DNA of 64,000 bases from contig JAABSA010000009.1 of assembly GCA_011390635.1 (NCBI GenBank), positions 55,343 to 119,342 of the forward strand, read 5' to 3'. Below, piece by piece: positions 46,817-54,183 of the stretch; the stretch's first letter is position 1; each line of letters starts with the position of its first letter. Origin of the DNA: Desulfotignum sp. (GTDB lineage: Bacteria > Desulfobacterota > Desulfobacteria > Desulfobacterales > Desulfobacteraceae). Below the pieces are notes generated by a model. The model was not told the DNA's origin, ran no database searches, and saw nothing but the letters and a program-made list of their open reading frames with translations. Both the position numbers and the translations under genes were made by a program.

Positions 46817-46848
46817 TTACACAAATCCTAACGGAGGAAGTAAAATAT
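46812..46848 (+). promoter_or_regulatory. Inverted repeat spanning promoter and start of the antitoxin gene
   Basis: ATATTTTAC (46812-46820) and its exact complement GTAAAATAT (46840-46848) overlap the -10 box and the start codon, with GGAGG in the loop. It could be the RelB autoregulatory operator or an mRNA hairpin affecting initiation. Confidence 0.5.
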
Positions 46849-47107
46849 GGGCAAAACATCCACAGTCAGAGCGCGAATTGAACCTGAATTAAAGGAAAAA
46901 GCCGAGCATATATTCCAGCGACTTGGACTGACTACAACCCAGGCCATGACCCTGTTTTATAAACAGGTTGAATTAAATAACGGCCTGCCTTTTGACATAA
47001 CCATGCCAAACAAAGTGACACGCAAGACTTTTTCAGACACGGATGCAGGGCGTGAGCTGATTATTTGCGAAGACACTGATGATATGTTTAAACGGTTGGG
47101 TCTTTGA
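46847..47107 (+). CDS. RelB/DinJ-family antitoxin (no adjacent toxin)
   Basis: An 86-residue protein with the ribbon-helix-helix N-terminus of DinJ/RelB ('TSTVRARIEPELKEKAEHIF', 'LGLTTTQAMTLFYKQVELNN', 'GLPFDITMPNKVT') and a C-terminal tail that would bind a toxin. AACGGAGGAAG precedes the ATG. The toxin gene, normally immediately downstream and overlapping, is missing: no YafQ/RelE-like frame follows in the next 160 bases. It is either an orphan or the remains of a decayed system. Confidence 0.85.
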   Translation: MGKTSTVRARIEPELKEKAEHIFQRLGLTTTQAMTLFYKQVELNNGLPFDITMPNKVTRKTFSDTDAGRELIICEDTDDMFKRLGL

Positions 47108-47271
47108 CCGCCAGCTCTACATCAGACGACTTCGGGATCTCCCTAAACTGCCATGGGAATAGATGCTGAAATGCAGACAAGGCTGATTCAGCAGAAGCAA
47201 AAAGCCCCGCGGCTTGGAATTATGCATGCCGTTGTACAAAATCATACCCGAAAATTTTATGGGGTGATCAA

Positions 47272-47405
47272 ATGGGACCAGATCAAATCAAAGACGAAAT
47301 CACAAGGCTGGCGCTATCAGAAAAGTTGCTTCTTGTTGAAGATATCTGGGATGCTATTGCGGCCGGCAATTCTGAAATCCCCATGCCGGAATGGCAAAAA
47401 CGAGG
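47272..47405 (+). pseudogene. 3'-truncated addiction-module antitoxin of the CHP02574 type
   Basis: 'DEITRLALSEKLLLVEDIWD' followed by 'EIPMPEWQKR' matches the start of the short putative addiction-module component family, normally about 70-80 residues. After residue 44 the frame runs into sequence antisense to the YeeE gene, so the C-terminal half is lost. No partner toxin (RelE/ParE type) follows. The junction is near 47405, exactly at the 3' end of the convergent gene. Confidence 0.65.
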
Positions 47406-47966
47406 TCATAATCCCACAATCTCCAGTACGGCCAGAAACACAGCTATAAATACTGCCACAGGAATGATAACGAACCAGGGATTGCGGGCCGAAACAAGAT
47501 CGATCAAGGTCTTGTCACCGAAACTCCCGAAGGGCAGGACCCGTTCCTTCAGCCGCGGATAAAGGGCGGCATAAAGCCCGGCACCTGCCATAATGCCGAT
47601 GACACCGCCGATAAGGGCATCCAGTGCACCATGACCCACGGCCCCCACGGATGTGCCCGGACAATACCCGAGAATGGCGAAGCCGATACCGAAAATCAGC
47701 GGTCCGGGAATGGTTGCTCCGAGTGAACCGGGTTTTTTGTGAAGACGTACCCATCCGGCATCACGCATGGCATATACTCCCACCATTCCGGTTAAAATTG
47801 CGGTCAGGATAATTTTAACCACGGTGAAATCCTGAAGCAGCAGCTGCTGCATGATGATGTCATAGTGGCAGACCCCGCCTTTTTGCAGGAGAAACCCGAA
47901 AAAAAAACCAATGGCCAGCCCCAGAAAATATTGTATCCGCGTGCGGTTGTGGAGGGTCTTTAGCAT
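47406..47966 (-). CDS. YeeE/YedE sulfur-transport family membrane protein, second half
   Basis: A 186-residue protein with four to five hydrophobic helices and the conserved Cys motifs 'QKGGVCHYD' and 'LGYCPGTSVGAVGHG'. YeeE/TsuA proteins import thiosulfate, and related PmpAB pairs move sulfane sulfur. It is one of two half-size proteins encoded back to back, which presumably form one transporter. AGGAG precedes the ATG. The gene ends where the broken antitoxin begins. Confidence 0.85.
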   Translation of the reverse strand: MLKTLHNRTRIQYFLGLAIGFFFGFLLQKGGVCHYDIIMQQLLLQDFTVVKIILTAILTGMVGVYAMRDAGWVRLHKKPGSLGATIPGPLIFGIGFAILGYCPGTSVGAVGHGALDALIGGVIGIMAGAGLYAALYPRLKERVLPFGSFGDKTLIDLVSARNPWFVIIPVAVFIAVFLAVLEIVGL

Positions 47967-47975
47967 ATCAGACTC

Positions 47976-48512
47976 CTATATGATCCGGTACATAATGAAA
48001 GCAACGGCAACACCTCCGGCAAAGAAGCAGAAAACAGCTATCCAGCTGGTCAGTACAAGCTGCAGTGTGCCGCTGATGCCATGGCCGCTGGTGCAGCCGG
48101 ATCCCCAGCGCGCCCCGAAACCAACGCAGATGCCGCCGAACAGGGCAGCACCCAGGCGCAGAAGGATGCTCGGACCAAAGGTGTCTTCCCACATTTGCGG
48201 CACCCATTTCCAGTTGATGTCGCCGGAAAGCCATGCAGCGGTAAAAGCACCCAGGAACAGTCCGGCAACCAGCATCCATCCCCAGTCGATGGCGGGGGTA
48301 TTTTCCTGATAATAGGGCTTGTTGCGAACTTCAGGGCCGCGCACCGCCATTTCGATCATGCCCGCACTTTTGGCAAACGCGGTGGATACGCCTATGGGAT
48401 GATCGGAGAGCAAAAATGCAAGCCAGCAAAGAATACCGATTCCCACCCCGACCATGTATGGGGGCCATATTGAAATAAAAAGATGATTTGCAAGGGTTTG
48501 AAATATGTCCAT
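47976..48512 (-). CDS. YeeE/YedE sulfur-transport family membrane protein, first half
   Basis: A 178-residue membrane protein with the family motif 'GARWGSGCTSGHGISG' near residue 130 and about four helices. The conserved Cys in this motif is the transport-path residue in the YeeE family. It is separated by nine bases from the second half and by seven bases from the persulfide dioxygenase gene upstream, so all three form one operon. Confidence 0.87.
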   Translation of the reverse strand: MDIFQTLANHLFISIWPPYMVGVGIGILCWLAFLLSDHPIGVSTAFAKSAGMIEMAVRGPEVRNKPYYQENTPAIDWGWMLVAGLFLGAFTAAWLSGDINWKWVPQMWEDTFGPSILLRLGAALFGGICVGFGARWGSGCTSGHGISGTLQLVLTSWIAVFCFFAGGVAVAFIMYRII

Positions 48513-48519
48513 GAGCTGA

Positions 48520-49890
48520 TCATCCCTCCTGCAGTTCGCAGCCCACGCTTTTACAGGCCCTCATGGATCCAAGGCTGTCTTCCACCCTGGTGAAGCCGTT
48601 TTGCTTCAGGATCGAGGCTGCAATGATTGCCCGCATACCACTTCCGCAGAAGGTGATTATCGGCTTGTCGGGATCGAGTTCATCGATCCGGTCCGGGAGT
48701 TCACCAAGAAAAATGTGGGTGGCACCTGCCAGCCGGCTCTGTTTATATTCGCTGATCTTGCGGACATCAAGCAGGGTAAGGTTTTCGTTGTTCTGCAGAC
48801 GCTGTCCGATTCCAGCCGCGTGGACGGCTCCGATGCGGTCATACTGCAGGCCCTCTGTCTCCCAGCTGTGCATGCCGCCCTTGAGATAGCCTGCCAGGCG
48901 GTCATACCCTATCCGGATCAGATGCGCCACTGCGGCAGGTATCTGCTCCCGTGTCTCCGGAATCAAGATGATGTCCGTATCATAATCCAGCAGGTACCCG
49001 GTGTACGCAGATATCATTTCCAGCGGCATGGCAAGGCTGCCCGGAATAAACGCACCGGCATATGCCTCGGGACTCCGCAGATCCAGAAGCATTGCGCCAT
49101 TGGTTTGTGCCTTTTTCACATCTTTTGCATGCATGGGTACCGGTTGCGGCAGTGAATGCAGAGGTGGTGAACCAAACTGGTTGTATTGTTCCATTTTTTT
49201 GAAATAGGGCGGCAGATAATGGTGTTCATGGACCTTGAAATCGATAAAAGATTCTCTGTCTGTTTTCTGCAGTACCGGATTGTGCAGCCGTTCATGCCCG
49301 AGGGTCGAAAATTCCCTTGAGGCCATGCTGTCACCGCACGCTGATCCTGCACCGTGGGCCGGATAAATGATGGTCTGGTCGCCCAGGGGCAGAAGTTTGT
49401 CGAAAATAGAATCATACAGGGCACCCGCCACCTTGCGTGCCTGATCCGGGAAAAAATCGGTTCTTCCCACATCCCCGATAAATAAAGTATCTCCGGTAAA
49501 GACCGCCACCGCATCTTTGCCATAGTTTTTATCGGTGACCACTATGGAGATGGATTCAAACGTGTGGCCGGGGGTTTCAAGAATTCTCAGACGAAGATCA
49601 CCCACGTCAAAGGTGTCGCCTTCGGAAACACCTTCTCCATAAGAGAAATTAAGGGCTTTTCCGTGATGAATTGCAGCACCGCTGCGCCGGGCAAGATCCT
49701 GTGAACCGATGATATAATCCTCATTGCGATGGGTTTCAAATATCCGGGTTATCCGTACACCCTGCTGTGCGGCAATCTCGGCATATATTCCACAATCGCG
49801 CCGCGGGTCGATGACCACCGCATCGAGTCCATCTCCCAGAATATAGGATAAATGAGCGATGCCTTCAGATTTGATTTTTTTCAAAAACAT
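48520..49890 (-). CDS. Persulfide-dioxygenase-like MBL protein fused to two rhodanese domains
   Basis: A 456-residue protein. Residues 1-240 are an ETHE1-like metallo-beta-lactamase fold. The mono-iron triad of persulfide dioxygenases is present: His54 in 'ETHRNED', His109 in 'PGHTFES' and Asp134 in 'FTGDTLF'. The second His of the usual THxHxDH motif is Asn, as expected for this group. Rhodanese 1 (about 265-345) lacks the active Cys ('ILIPETREQ'); rhodanese 2 (365-450) keeps it ('ITFCGSGMRA') and ends in a 'CKSVGC' pair. It likely oxidises glutathione- or protein-persulfide to sulfite and transfers sulfane sulfur. GAGGAGAG precedes the ATG. In an anaerobe, oxygen use suggests sulfide detoxification under micro-oxic exposure. 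Confidence 0.85.
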   Translation of the reverse strand: MFLKKIKSEGIAHLSYILGDGLDAVVIDPRRDCGIYAEIAAQQGVRITRIFETHRNEDYIIGSQDLARRSGAAIHHGKALNFSYGEGVSEGDTFDVGDLRLRILETPGHTFESISIVVTDKNYGKDAVAVFTGDTLFIGDVGRTDFFPDQARKVAGALYDSIFDKLLPLGDQTIIYPAHGAGSACGDSMASREFSTLGHERLHNPVLQKTDRESFIDFKVHEHHYLPPYFKKMEQYNQFGSPPLHSLPQPVPMHAKDVKKAQTNGAMLLDLRSPEAYAGAFIPGSLAMPLEMISAYTGYLLDYDTDIILIPETREQIPAAVAHLIRIGYDRLAGYLKGGMHSWETEGLQYDRIGAVHAAGIGQRLQNNENLTLLDVRKISEYKQSRLAGATHIFLGELPDRIDELDPDKPIITFCGSGMRAIIAASILKQNGFTRVEDSLGSMRACKSVGCELQEG

Positions 49891-50038
49891 GATTGCTCTC
49901 CTCGCTTTGGGTATTTCATCATTTTGTCTTGGTTACCCGAATTCATATGTTGAAATGCATTTTTTTTAATTTTTACATATCCGGGACCAATGATAACAGC
50001 ATCTGTCTTATGGTGAAATACAGCATTCTCCCCATTTT

Positions 50039-50163
50039 CAGGAAACAAAGGATGTAGAAAAAGATGAGACTTCGGGCTGGTATGGCCAGGGCCTGGTTTC
50101 CGTTCTGCCGGCATACCAGCGCCAGGGTGTGGGAAAGGTGTTGATGAAAGACGGGCTGTCACG
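50039..50163 (+). pseudogene. GNAT acetyltransferase fragment (motif A region)
   Basis: The frame reads 'KDETSGWYGQGLVSVLPAYQ' followed by 'RQGVGKVLMKDGLS', which is the acetyl-CoA-binding motif A of YhbS-type GNAT proteins (pattern Q/R-x2-G-x-G/A). The upstream core and the downstream part are absent, and no start codon is nearby. Homology stops a few bases before the first 194-bp repeat, so the repeat boundary coincides with the break. Confidence 0.6.
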
Positions 50164-50169
50164 ATATAC

Positions 50170-50363
50170 GTTTGTCAGGATATCGCCATTTTTTTTCTAT
50201 TGCCTTGGGATTGCCGGGCTGGTAAACATCAACATTATGGGTCACAGTTGTTTTTCACAAGGGATTCAAGGCAGACGGCGGGCAGGCAGGTGTGGGGAAC
50301 AAGCCTGACAGAAGGGCAGGATGCAGGCATTATTTTCAGGAACTATTGGAGGACTGTATGATC
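50170..50363 (+). repeat. 194-bp direct repeat, copy 1 (leader of the LysE gene)
   Basis: It begins TTTGTCAGGATATCGCCA and ends at the LysE start codon. Copy 2 at 52912-53105 has the same length and about 80% identity by eye, including shared GTTGTTTTT, GATTCAA, GCAGACGG and TTTTCAGGA blocks. The LysE ATG in copy 1 aligns with ATA in copy 2. The repeat also fills the gene-free spacer 49891-50357 together with the GNAT fragment. Confidence 0.85.
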
Positions 50364-50972
50364 AGCATGGAATTTTTCATCACATCGTTCATTGTGGTGG
50401 TGATGCCGGGAACCGGGGTGATCTACACCATTTCAACAGGACTGTTCAGGGGCACCCGGGCAGGTGTGTTTGCGGCAACCGGGTGCACGGCCGGGATTAT
50501 TCCATCCCTGCTGTCCTGCATTCTGGGGCTGGCGGTCATCATTCATACCAGTGCACTGGCGTTTCAGACCCTAAAATTTGCCGGGGTGGCCTATCTGCTT
50601 TATCTTGCCTGGTCCATGTGGCGGCAGACCGGCACCCTGGAGCTGACGGCTGAAGAAAACCGGAAAAGCATGTTCAGGACCGCATGCAAAGGCTTTTTGA
50701 TTAATATACTCAACCCGAAGCTGACCGTTTTTTTTCTTGCTTTTCTGCCCCAGTTCATCCCGGCCCGGGCACCCATGCCGGTCCTCAACATGCTCGTGCT
50801 GGGGGGTGTGTTCATGGGGATGACATGGGTGGTGTTCATTGTGTATGCCCTGCTGGCGGACAAAGCCCGCACCTGGATTGTCAATTCCCCGGGAAAGGTC
50901 AGAAATGTGCAGCGCACCTTTGCTGTCATGTTTGCCATGCTGGGGGCCAGGCTGGCATTTTCCGGGAGGTAA
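50358..50972 (+). CDS. LysE/RhtB-family amino acid exporter
   Basis: The start at 50358 follows GGAGG by four bases; upstream codons are open but carry no signal. The 204-residue protein has about six membrane helices and the family motif 'VVVMPGTGVIYTISTGL' near the N-terminus, then 'KGFLINILNPKLTVFFLAFL' in the middle. It should export an amino acid or derivative. The leader is the duplicated 194-bp sequence. Confidence 0.88.
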   Translation: MISMEFFITSFIVVVMPGTGVIYTISTGLFRGTRAGVFAATGCTAGIIPSLLSCILGLAVIIHTSALAFQTLKFAGVAYLLYLAWSMWRQTGTLELTAEENRKSMFRTACKGFLINILNPKLTVFFLAFLPQFIPARAPMPVLNMLVLGGVFMGMTWVVFIVYALLADKARTWIVNSPGKVRNVQRTFAVMFAMLGARLAFSGR

Positions 50973-51049
50973 CCACGGCATTTAAAAGCACATCTTTAAA
51001 TGGCCTCACACAATATCATTGAATCGAAACAGGTTTTTCATTCTTATCA

Positions 51050-52774
51050 TTACGCATTGGGGAAGCCGGCTGTTTCAAACAGGTGTGCGGCGGCCTTTGA
51101 AACCGATCGGACAATGCTTTTGGCCATACTGGCATCGATGATCTGACCCCTTACCATGGCACCGACGGCATAAAGAGACGTGGCAGGCCTTACCTGTCCG
51201 AACCATCGCTGCATGACCTGATGGGTATCCGGATAGATCCATATGCTGCCGGTGTTATGGTGACCGTTTTCTGGAGATCCGTCACCGTCCCTGCATGTGT
51301 CGGTCGGCTGGGATTCTTCCGTCAAAACAATTCCCTGGGCAACCATGGATTGTGTCAGGGAAGAATGGTCCGTCAGAATTGATTTATCCTGGCCTCGGGC
51401 ATCTACCAGGTATGGGCAGGCTTCCTTTTTTGCATGACCGTACGGATCTTTGTATACAAAAACATACCGGCCTTGTGGATCATCTTTCAATAACTGGTAT
51501 GAGGATCCAAGCCTTATTATTTCTACAATGCCGGCCCTGATCAATGCCAGCAGTTTTTCTGCATTGATAATGGGCTGGGTCGCGGCATGGGTAAAAAAAG
51601 CAGAGGCATATTGTTCCTCAAATATTTTCCGCTGCCTGGGCGTCAAGCTGAGATAAATCTGTTTCACCTTACCCAGCCCCTGCAACAGAACCGTTTGCCA
51701 GAGAACGTCACCCTTCCGGTTATCTCCTTTAGTGGCATCTTTGATGGATTGTGCCAGCATGATCTCTGATGTCCCTGAGGGGTTCATGAGTTCATCCCAG
51801 TCGAATGGACGGCCGTATGCGCTCTGCAGGTCGGAATTCAGGAGCCCAAAGACAGCTTCCCAGAAATTGGACCGGGTTTTGTCAGCCAGAATTTTTTCCA
51901 GAATGTCCGGGCAAAAAAATTGATTCTGGTAGGACCCGGTCCTGCCCCTGACTTTGGGCAACAGTCCTTTTCTTGAAAAAAGGCAGAATGTCCGGGTGTT
52001 CTCAGGAGGCTGATACACCAGATCACCGCTTTCAGACCGGCCAAACCGGTCCTCCGACGTCAATGTCAGCAAGGTTTCTATGGCACTGAGGCTGGTGCCG
52101 ATGATGCCGACCTTTGCGCCCATGGGTATGCGTTGCCGAAGCATTAGGGCCGGCCAGGGAGACGGGAAAAAATTGGGATCCCGGCTTTCTTTTTGCCAGT
52201 GACCGGTGGCGATCAGGACTTGGGCTGTCTGTATGACCGACCGCGCCCCTGTGGCCAGGTTTCGACAGGACAGGCGGAAATTTCCGGAATCATGCTGTAT
52301 TTGGAAGACCTCTGTGCAGCAGTAAAGATCAACCGTTATTCCTGTTTGCCGGGCCAGCGCAACCGCCTGAAAAAATCTTGTTTTCAGATATTCTCCCATG
52401 ATGGCACGGGGGTAATGATCACAGACAGCCGGATAATTCTCCTGATGGTCGAGGAAAGGCCCAAACCAGTTGAAACGTTCGATCAGAAAGGCTTGGTTTC
52501 TGACGGTCCACGACTGGAAATCCTCAGGGTTTTCCGGAAAGATGCCCATGTCTGAAGCGCACATGTTGGTGATGTGGAATGGCAGAACATTGGCGTTATT
52601 GTGGGGAAACCCCGGTCCAAACTCTTTTTGTTTTTCAAATATCCGTAATCGCATCCGGGAAGGCAAACCAGGATGCCTGTCGGCTGCCATCCTTGCCTGA
52701 CGTGTACACTGCCACAGCATGGCTGTACCGGTAAGGCCGCCGCCGATGATGGAAAGATCAATGAAAAAAGACAT
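51050..52774 (-). CDS. FAD/NAD(P)-binding protein (FAD_NAD_binding_9 type)
   Basis: A 574-residue flavoprotein. The N-terminus has 'LSIIGGGLTGTAMLWQC' and 'GPGFPHNNANVLPFHITNMC', typical of the bacterial FAD-NAD(P)-binding family (PF13454), and a second site 'MGAKVGIIGTSLSAIETLL' appears near residue 220. The end reads 'SLYAVGAMVRGQIIDASMAK'. Members are often involved in modifying sidechains or siderophore-like compounds, but no substrate is assigned. It is transcribed toward the LysE gene and sits between the two 194-bp repeats. Confidence 0.82.
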   Translation of the reverse strand: MSFFIDLSIIGGGLTGTAMLWQCTRQARMAADRHPGLPSRMRLRIFEKQKEFGPGFPHNNANVLPFHITNMCASDMGIFPENPEDFQSWTVRNQAFLIERFNWFGPFLDHQENYPAVCDHYPRAIMGEYLKTRFFQAVALARQTGITVDLYCCTEVFQIQHDSGNFRLSCRNLATGARSVIQTAQVLIATGHWQKESRDPNFFPSPWPALMLRQRIPMGAKVGIIGTSLSAIETLLTLTSEDRFGRSESGDLVYQPPENTRTFCLFSRKGLLPKVRGRTGSYQNQFFCPDILEKILADKTRSNFWEAVFGLLNSDLQSAYGRPFDWDELMNPSGTSEIMLAQSIKDATKGDNRKGDVLWQTVLLQGLGKVKQIYLSLTPRQRKIFEEQYASAFFTHAATQPIINAEKLLALIRAGIVEIIRLGSSYQLLKDDPQGRYVFVYKDPYGHAKKEACPYLVDARGQDKSILTDHSSLTQSMVAQGIVLTEESQPTDTCRDGDGSPENGHHNTGSIWIYPDTHQVMQRWFGQVRPATSLYAVGAMVRGQIIDASMAKSIVRSVSKAAAHLFETAGFPNA

Positions 52775-52911
52775 GGGGGCTTCTATACAAAAACCGTTTT
52801 AGACATATTCAGGCTCCTGGTAAACATTTTTTCTCTGGGATGAGCTGCCTGGTCTCCTGGCATAGCCTGCCATTCCAAAGAGCAGATTATCGGTCAGTTT
52901 CGATTATATAA

Positions 52912-53105
52912 GTTTGTCAAGATATCGCCACTCTTTTTTCTATTGCTTTGGGATTACAGCGCTGGTAAACATCAAAAATATGTATCGCGGTTGTTTTTAC
53001 AACTGATTCAAAGCAGACGGCCGGCAGGCAGGTGCGCGGAACAGGCCTGACAACAGGGCGGTATTCAAGCATAATTTTCAGGACCCATTGGAGAACTTTA
53101 TAATC
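52912..53105 (+). repeat. 194-bp direct repeat, copy 2
   Basis: It begins TTTGTCAAGATATCGCCA, same orientation and length as copy 1 at 50170-50363, with scattered substitutions and small indels. No gene follows directly; a membrane-protein fragment begins within a few bases of its end. The rest of 52775-52911 shows nothing recognisable. Confidence 0.82.
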
Positions 53106-53117
53106 ATCATATTCGGG

Positions 53118-53261
53118 TTGTTCAAACTGGTGATCAATGCGGTACTCCTGTAGGCGACAGACAAACTGATCGAAGATTTCAAGATCAAAGATTTTTTTAC
53201 TACGTTCCTTGCGGCCCTGTGCATCAAACTGGTTGATTACTTTATTCTATGGGTTTTATGA
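53118..53261 (+). pseudogene. Fragment of a phage-holin-4_2-type (PF04020) membrane protein
   Basis: The frame reads 'LFKLVINAVLL', a TAG stop at 53151, then 'ATDKLIEDFKIKDFFTTFLA' and 'ALCIKLVDYFILWVL' before a stop at 53259. This matches the last half of the four-helix PF04020 family (roughly 110-120 residues). The first half is missing and one internal stop is present. Confidence 0.6.
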
Positions 53262-53303
53262 AGGTCTTATCATTTATGAGCTGCAAACCATCAAAGGAGG
53301 GCT

Positions 53304-53786
53304 TCACCATACAATGAAAATTCTTATCTGTGGAAAGGGTGGCTGCGGCAAGAGCACAGTGGCAGCCACCCTGACCCGTATCGGTGTGGTCAGTTTTCGA
53401 AAAGCCGACACCATGGGCATTTTTTCAAATAAAAACAGGTGGGAGCTGCACCCGCAGTCAGAGGCCCCGAACCCGGGGACAATGATTTTGCCGCCCAGTG
53501 TTTGAAAATGGCCGGCCCAGATGCATTCCTGGCGGTCAGGGTGCCGGGTCTGCCAGACCCGGACTACGGGAAGGCGGGTTGTGAGATAGTCGATGTGCCA
53601 TCGCAGGGATTTTTGCGGTTTCAGGTGTCGGCCTACCCGGGCGGCGAGACCCCCGGGGCCGAAGGCGGAGCCGGTGTACACATAATAGCCCCGGGGGAAT
53701 GTGCACAGGCCTGTCTTGCCGATGGAAAGGGTGCGGGCACGCCGGTTGTGAAGGATCAGGGCATAGGTGCCGGTGCAGGGGGTCAT
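53304..53786 (-). CDS. GIY-YIG/DUF123 nuclease-family protein with an abnormal C-terminal tail
   Basis: A 160-residue protein. Residues 5-130 match the DUF123-type GIY-YIG family ('GTYALIL', 'GYYVYTGSAFGPGGLAARVG', 'HWHIDYL'-like 'LRWHIDYLTT', 'FGASDCGCSSHLFLF'). The last 30 residues ('RVRVAATVLLPQPPFPQIRI') are the antisense translation of the CooC fragment at 53314-53379, so the native stop has been lost and the protein reads through to a chance stop. The body of the gene looks intact. Confidence 0.72.
   Translation of the reverse strand: MTPCTGTYALILHNRRARTLSIGKTGLCTFPRGYYVYTGSAFGPGGLAARVGRHLKPQKSLRWHIDYLTTRLPVVRVWQTRHPDRQECIWAGHFQTLGGKIIVPGFGASDCGCSSHLFLFEKMPMVSAFRKLTTPIRVRVAATVLLPQPPFPQIRIFIVW
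53314..53379 (+). pseudogene. 5' fragment of a CooC-type P-loop ATPase gene
   Basis: AAAGGAGGG is followed by an ATG and 'MKILICGKGGCGKSTVAATL', the deviant Walker A start of CooC/ParA-like ATPases that insert nickel into CO dehydrogenase. After about 22 codons the homology ends. Because the ribosome binding site and start are intact, this was a real gene truncated by rearrangement. Confidence 0.7.
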
Positions 53787-53843
53787 ATCCTGTCAATCCC
53801 TGTGTCATCATTTGCTATAATCAGTTTTGCGGTTTTCACCGGA

Positions 53844-54179
53844 TCAGCCCTTTGTCCACAAAAGGGCTTTGCGGTTTTCAGGTATTTTGTCTTTTAGATT
53901 TTCCAGCGTGTCAAAGACAAGGACATTTGCCATGCAGTGCTGCACACAGGCCGGTGTAAGCCCTTTTTTGACACGGCCTGCGCAGAACACACAGGCTTTG
54001 GTGAAATGGGGGATGTTGGTAATATACAATCTGCCGCTTTGCAGAAAGTGAATAAATTCCTGGACCTCAACCCCTCCCAGTTTGCCGGCTTCTCTGTTGT
54101 ATTCCTGGTTGCAGGCGATTTCACAGGTTTTGCACCCGCTGCAGTATTCATAATCGATCAGCATTGCGTATTCTGACAT
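53844..54179 (-). CDS. Small 2x[4Fe-4S] ferredoxin subunit of the molybdoenzyme
   Basis: The start at 54179 is four bases downstream of the molybdoenzyme stop. The 111-residue protein has 'CSGCKTCEIAC' and 'CVFCAGRVKKGLTPACVQHC', eight Cys for two [4Fe-4S] clusters, as in a shortened DmsB/PsrB-type subunit. It probably passes electrons to or from the molybdenum subunit. A short hairpin (AGCCCTTT/AAAGGGCT, 53846-53868) lies at its 3' end, with direct repeats of TTTGCGGTTTTCA on both sides. Confidence 0.88.
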   Translation of the reverse strand: MSEYAMLIDYEYCSGCKTCEIACNQEYNREAGKLGGVEVQEFIHFLQSGRLYITNIPHFTKACVFCAGRVKKGLTPACVQHCMANVLVFDTLENLKDKIPENRKALLWTKG

Positions 54180-54183
54180 GGTT

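Noticed and set aside
47153..47271. Possible RelE/YafQ-type toxin between the two antitoxins
   Set aside because: None of the three forward frames shows toxin motifs and all are interrupted.
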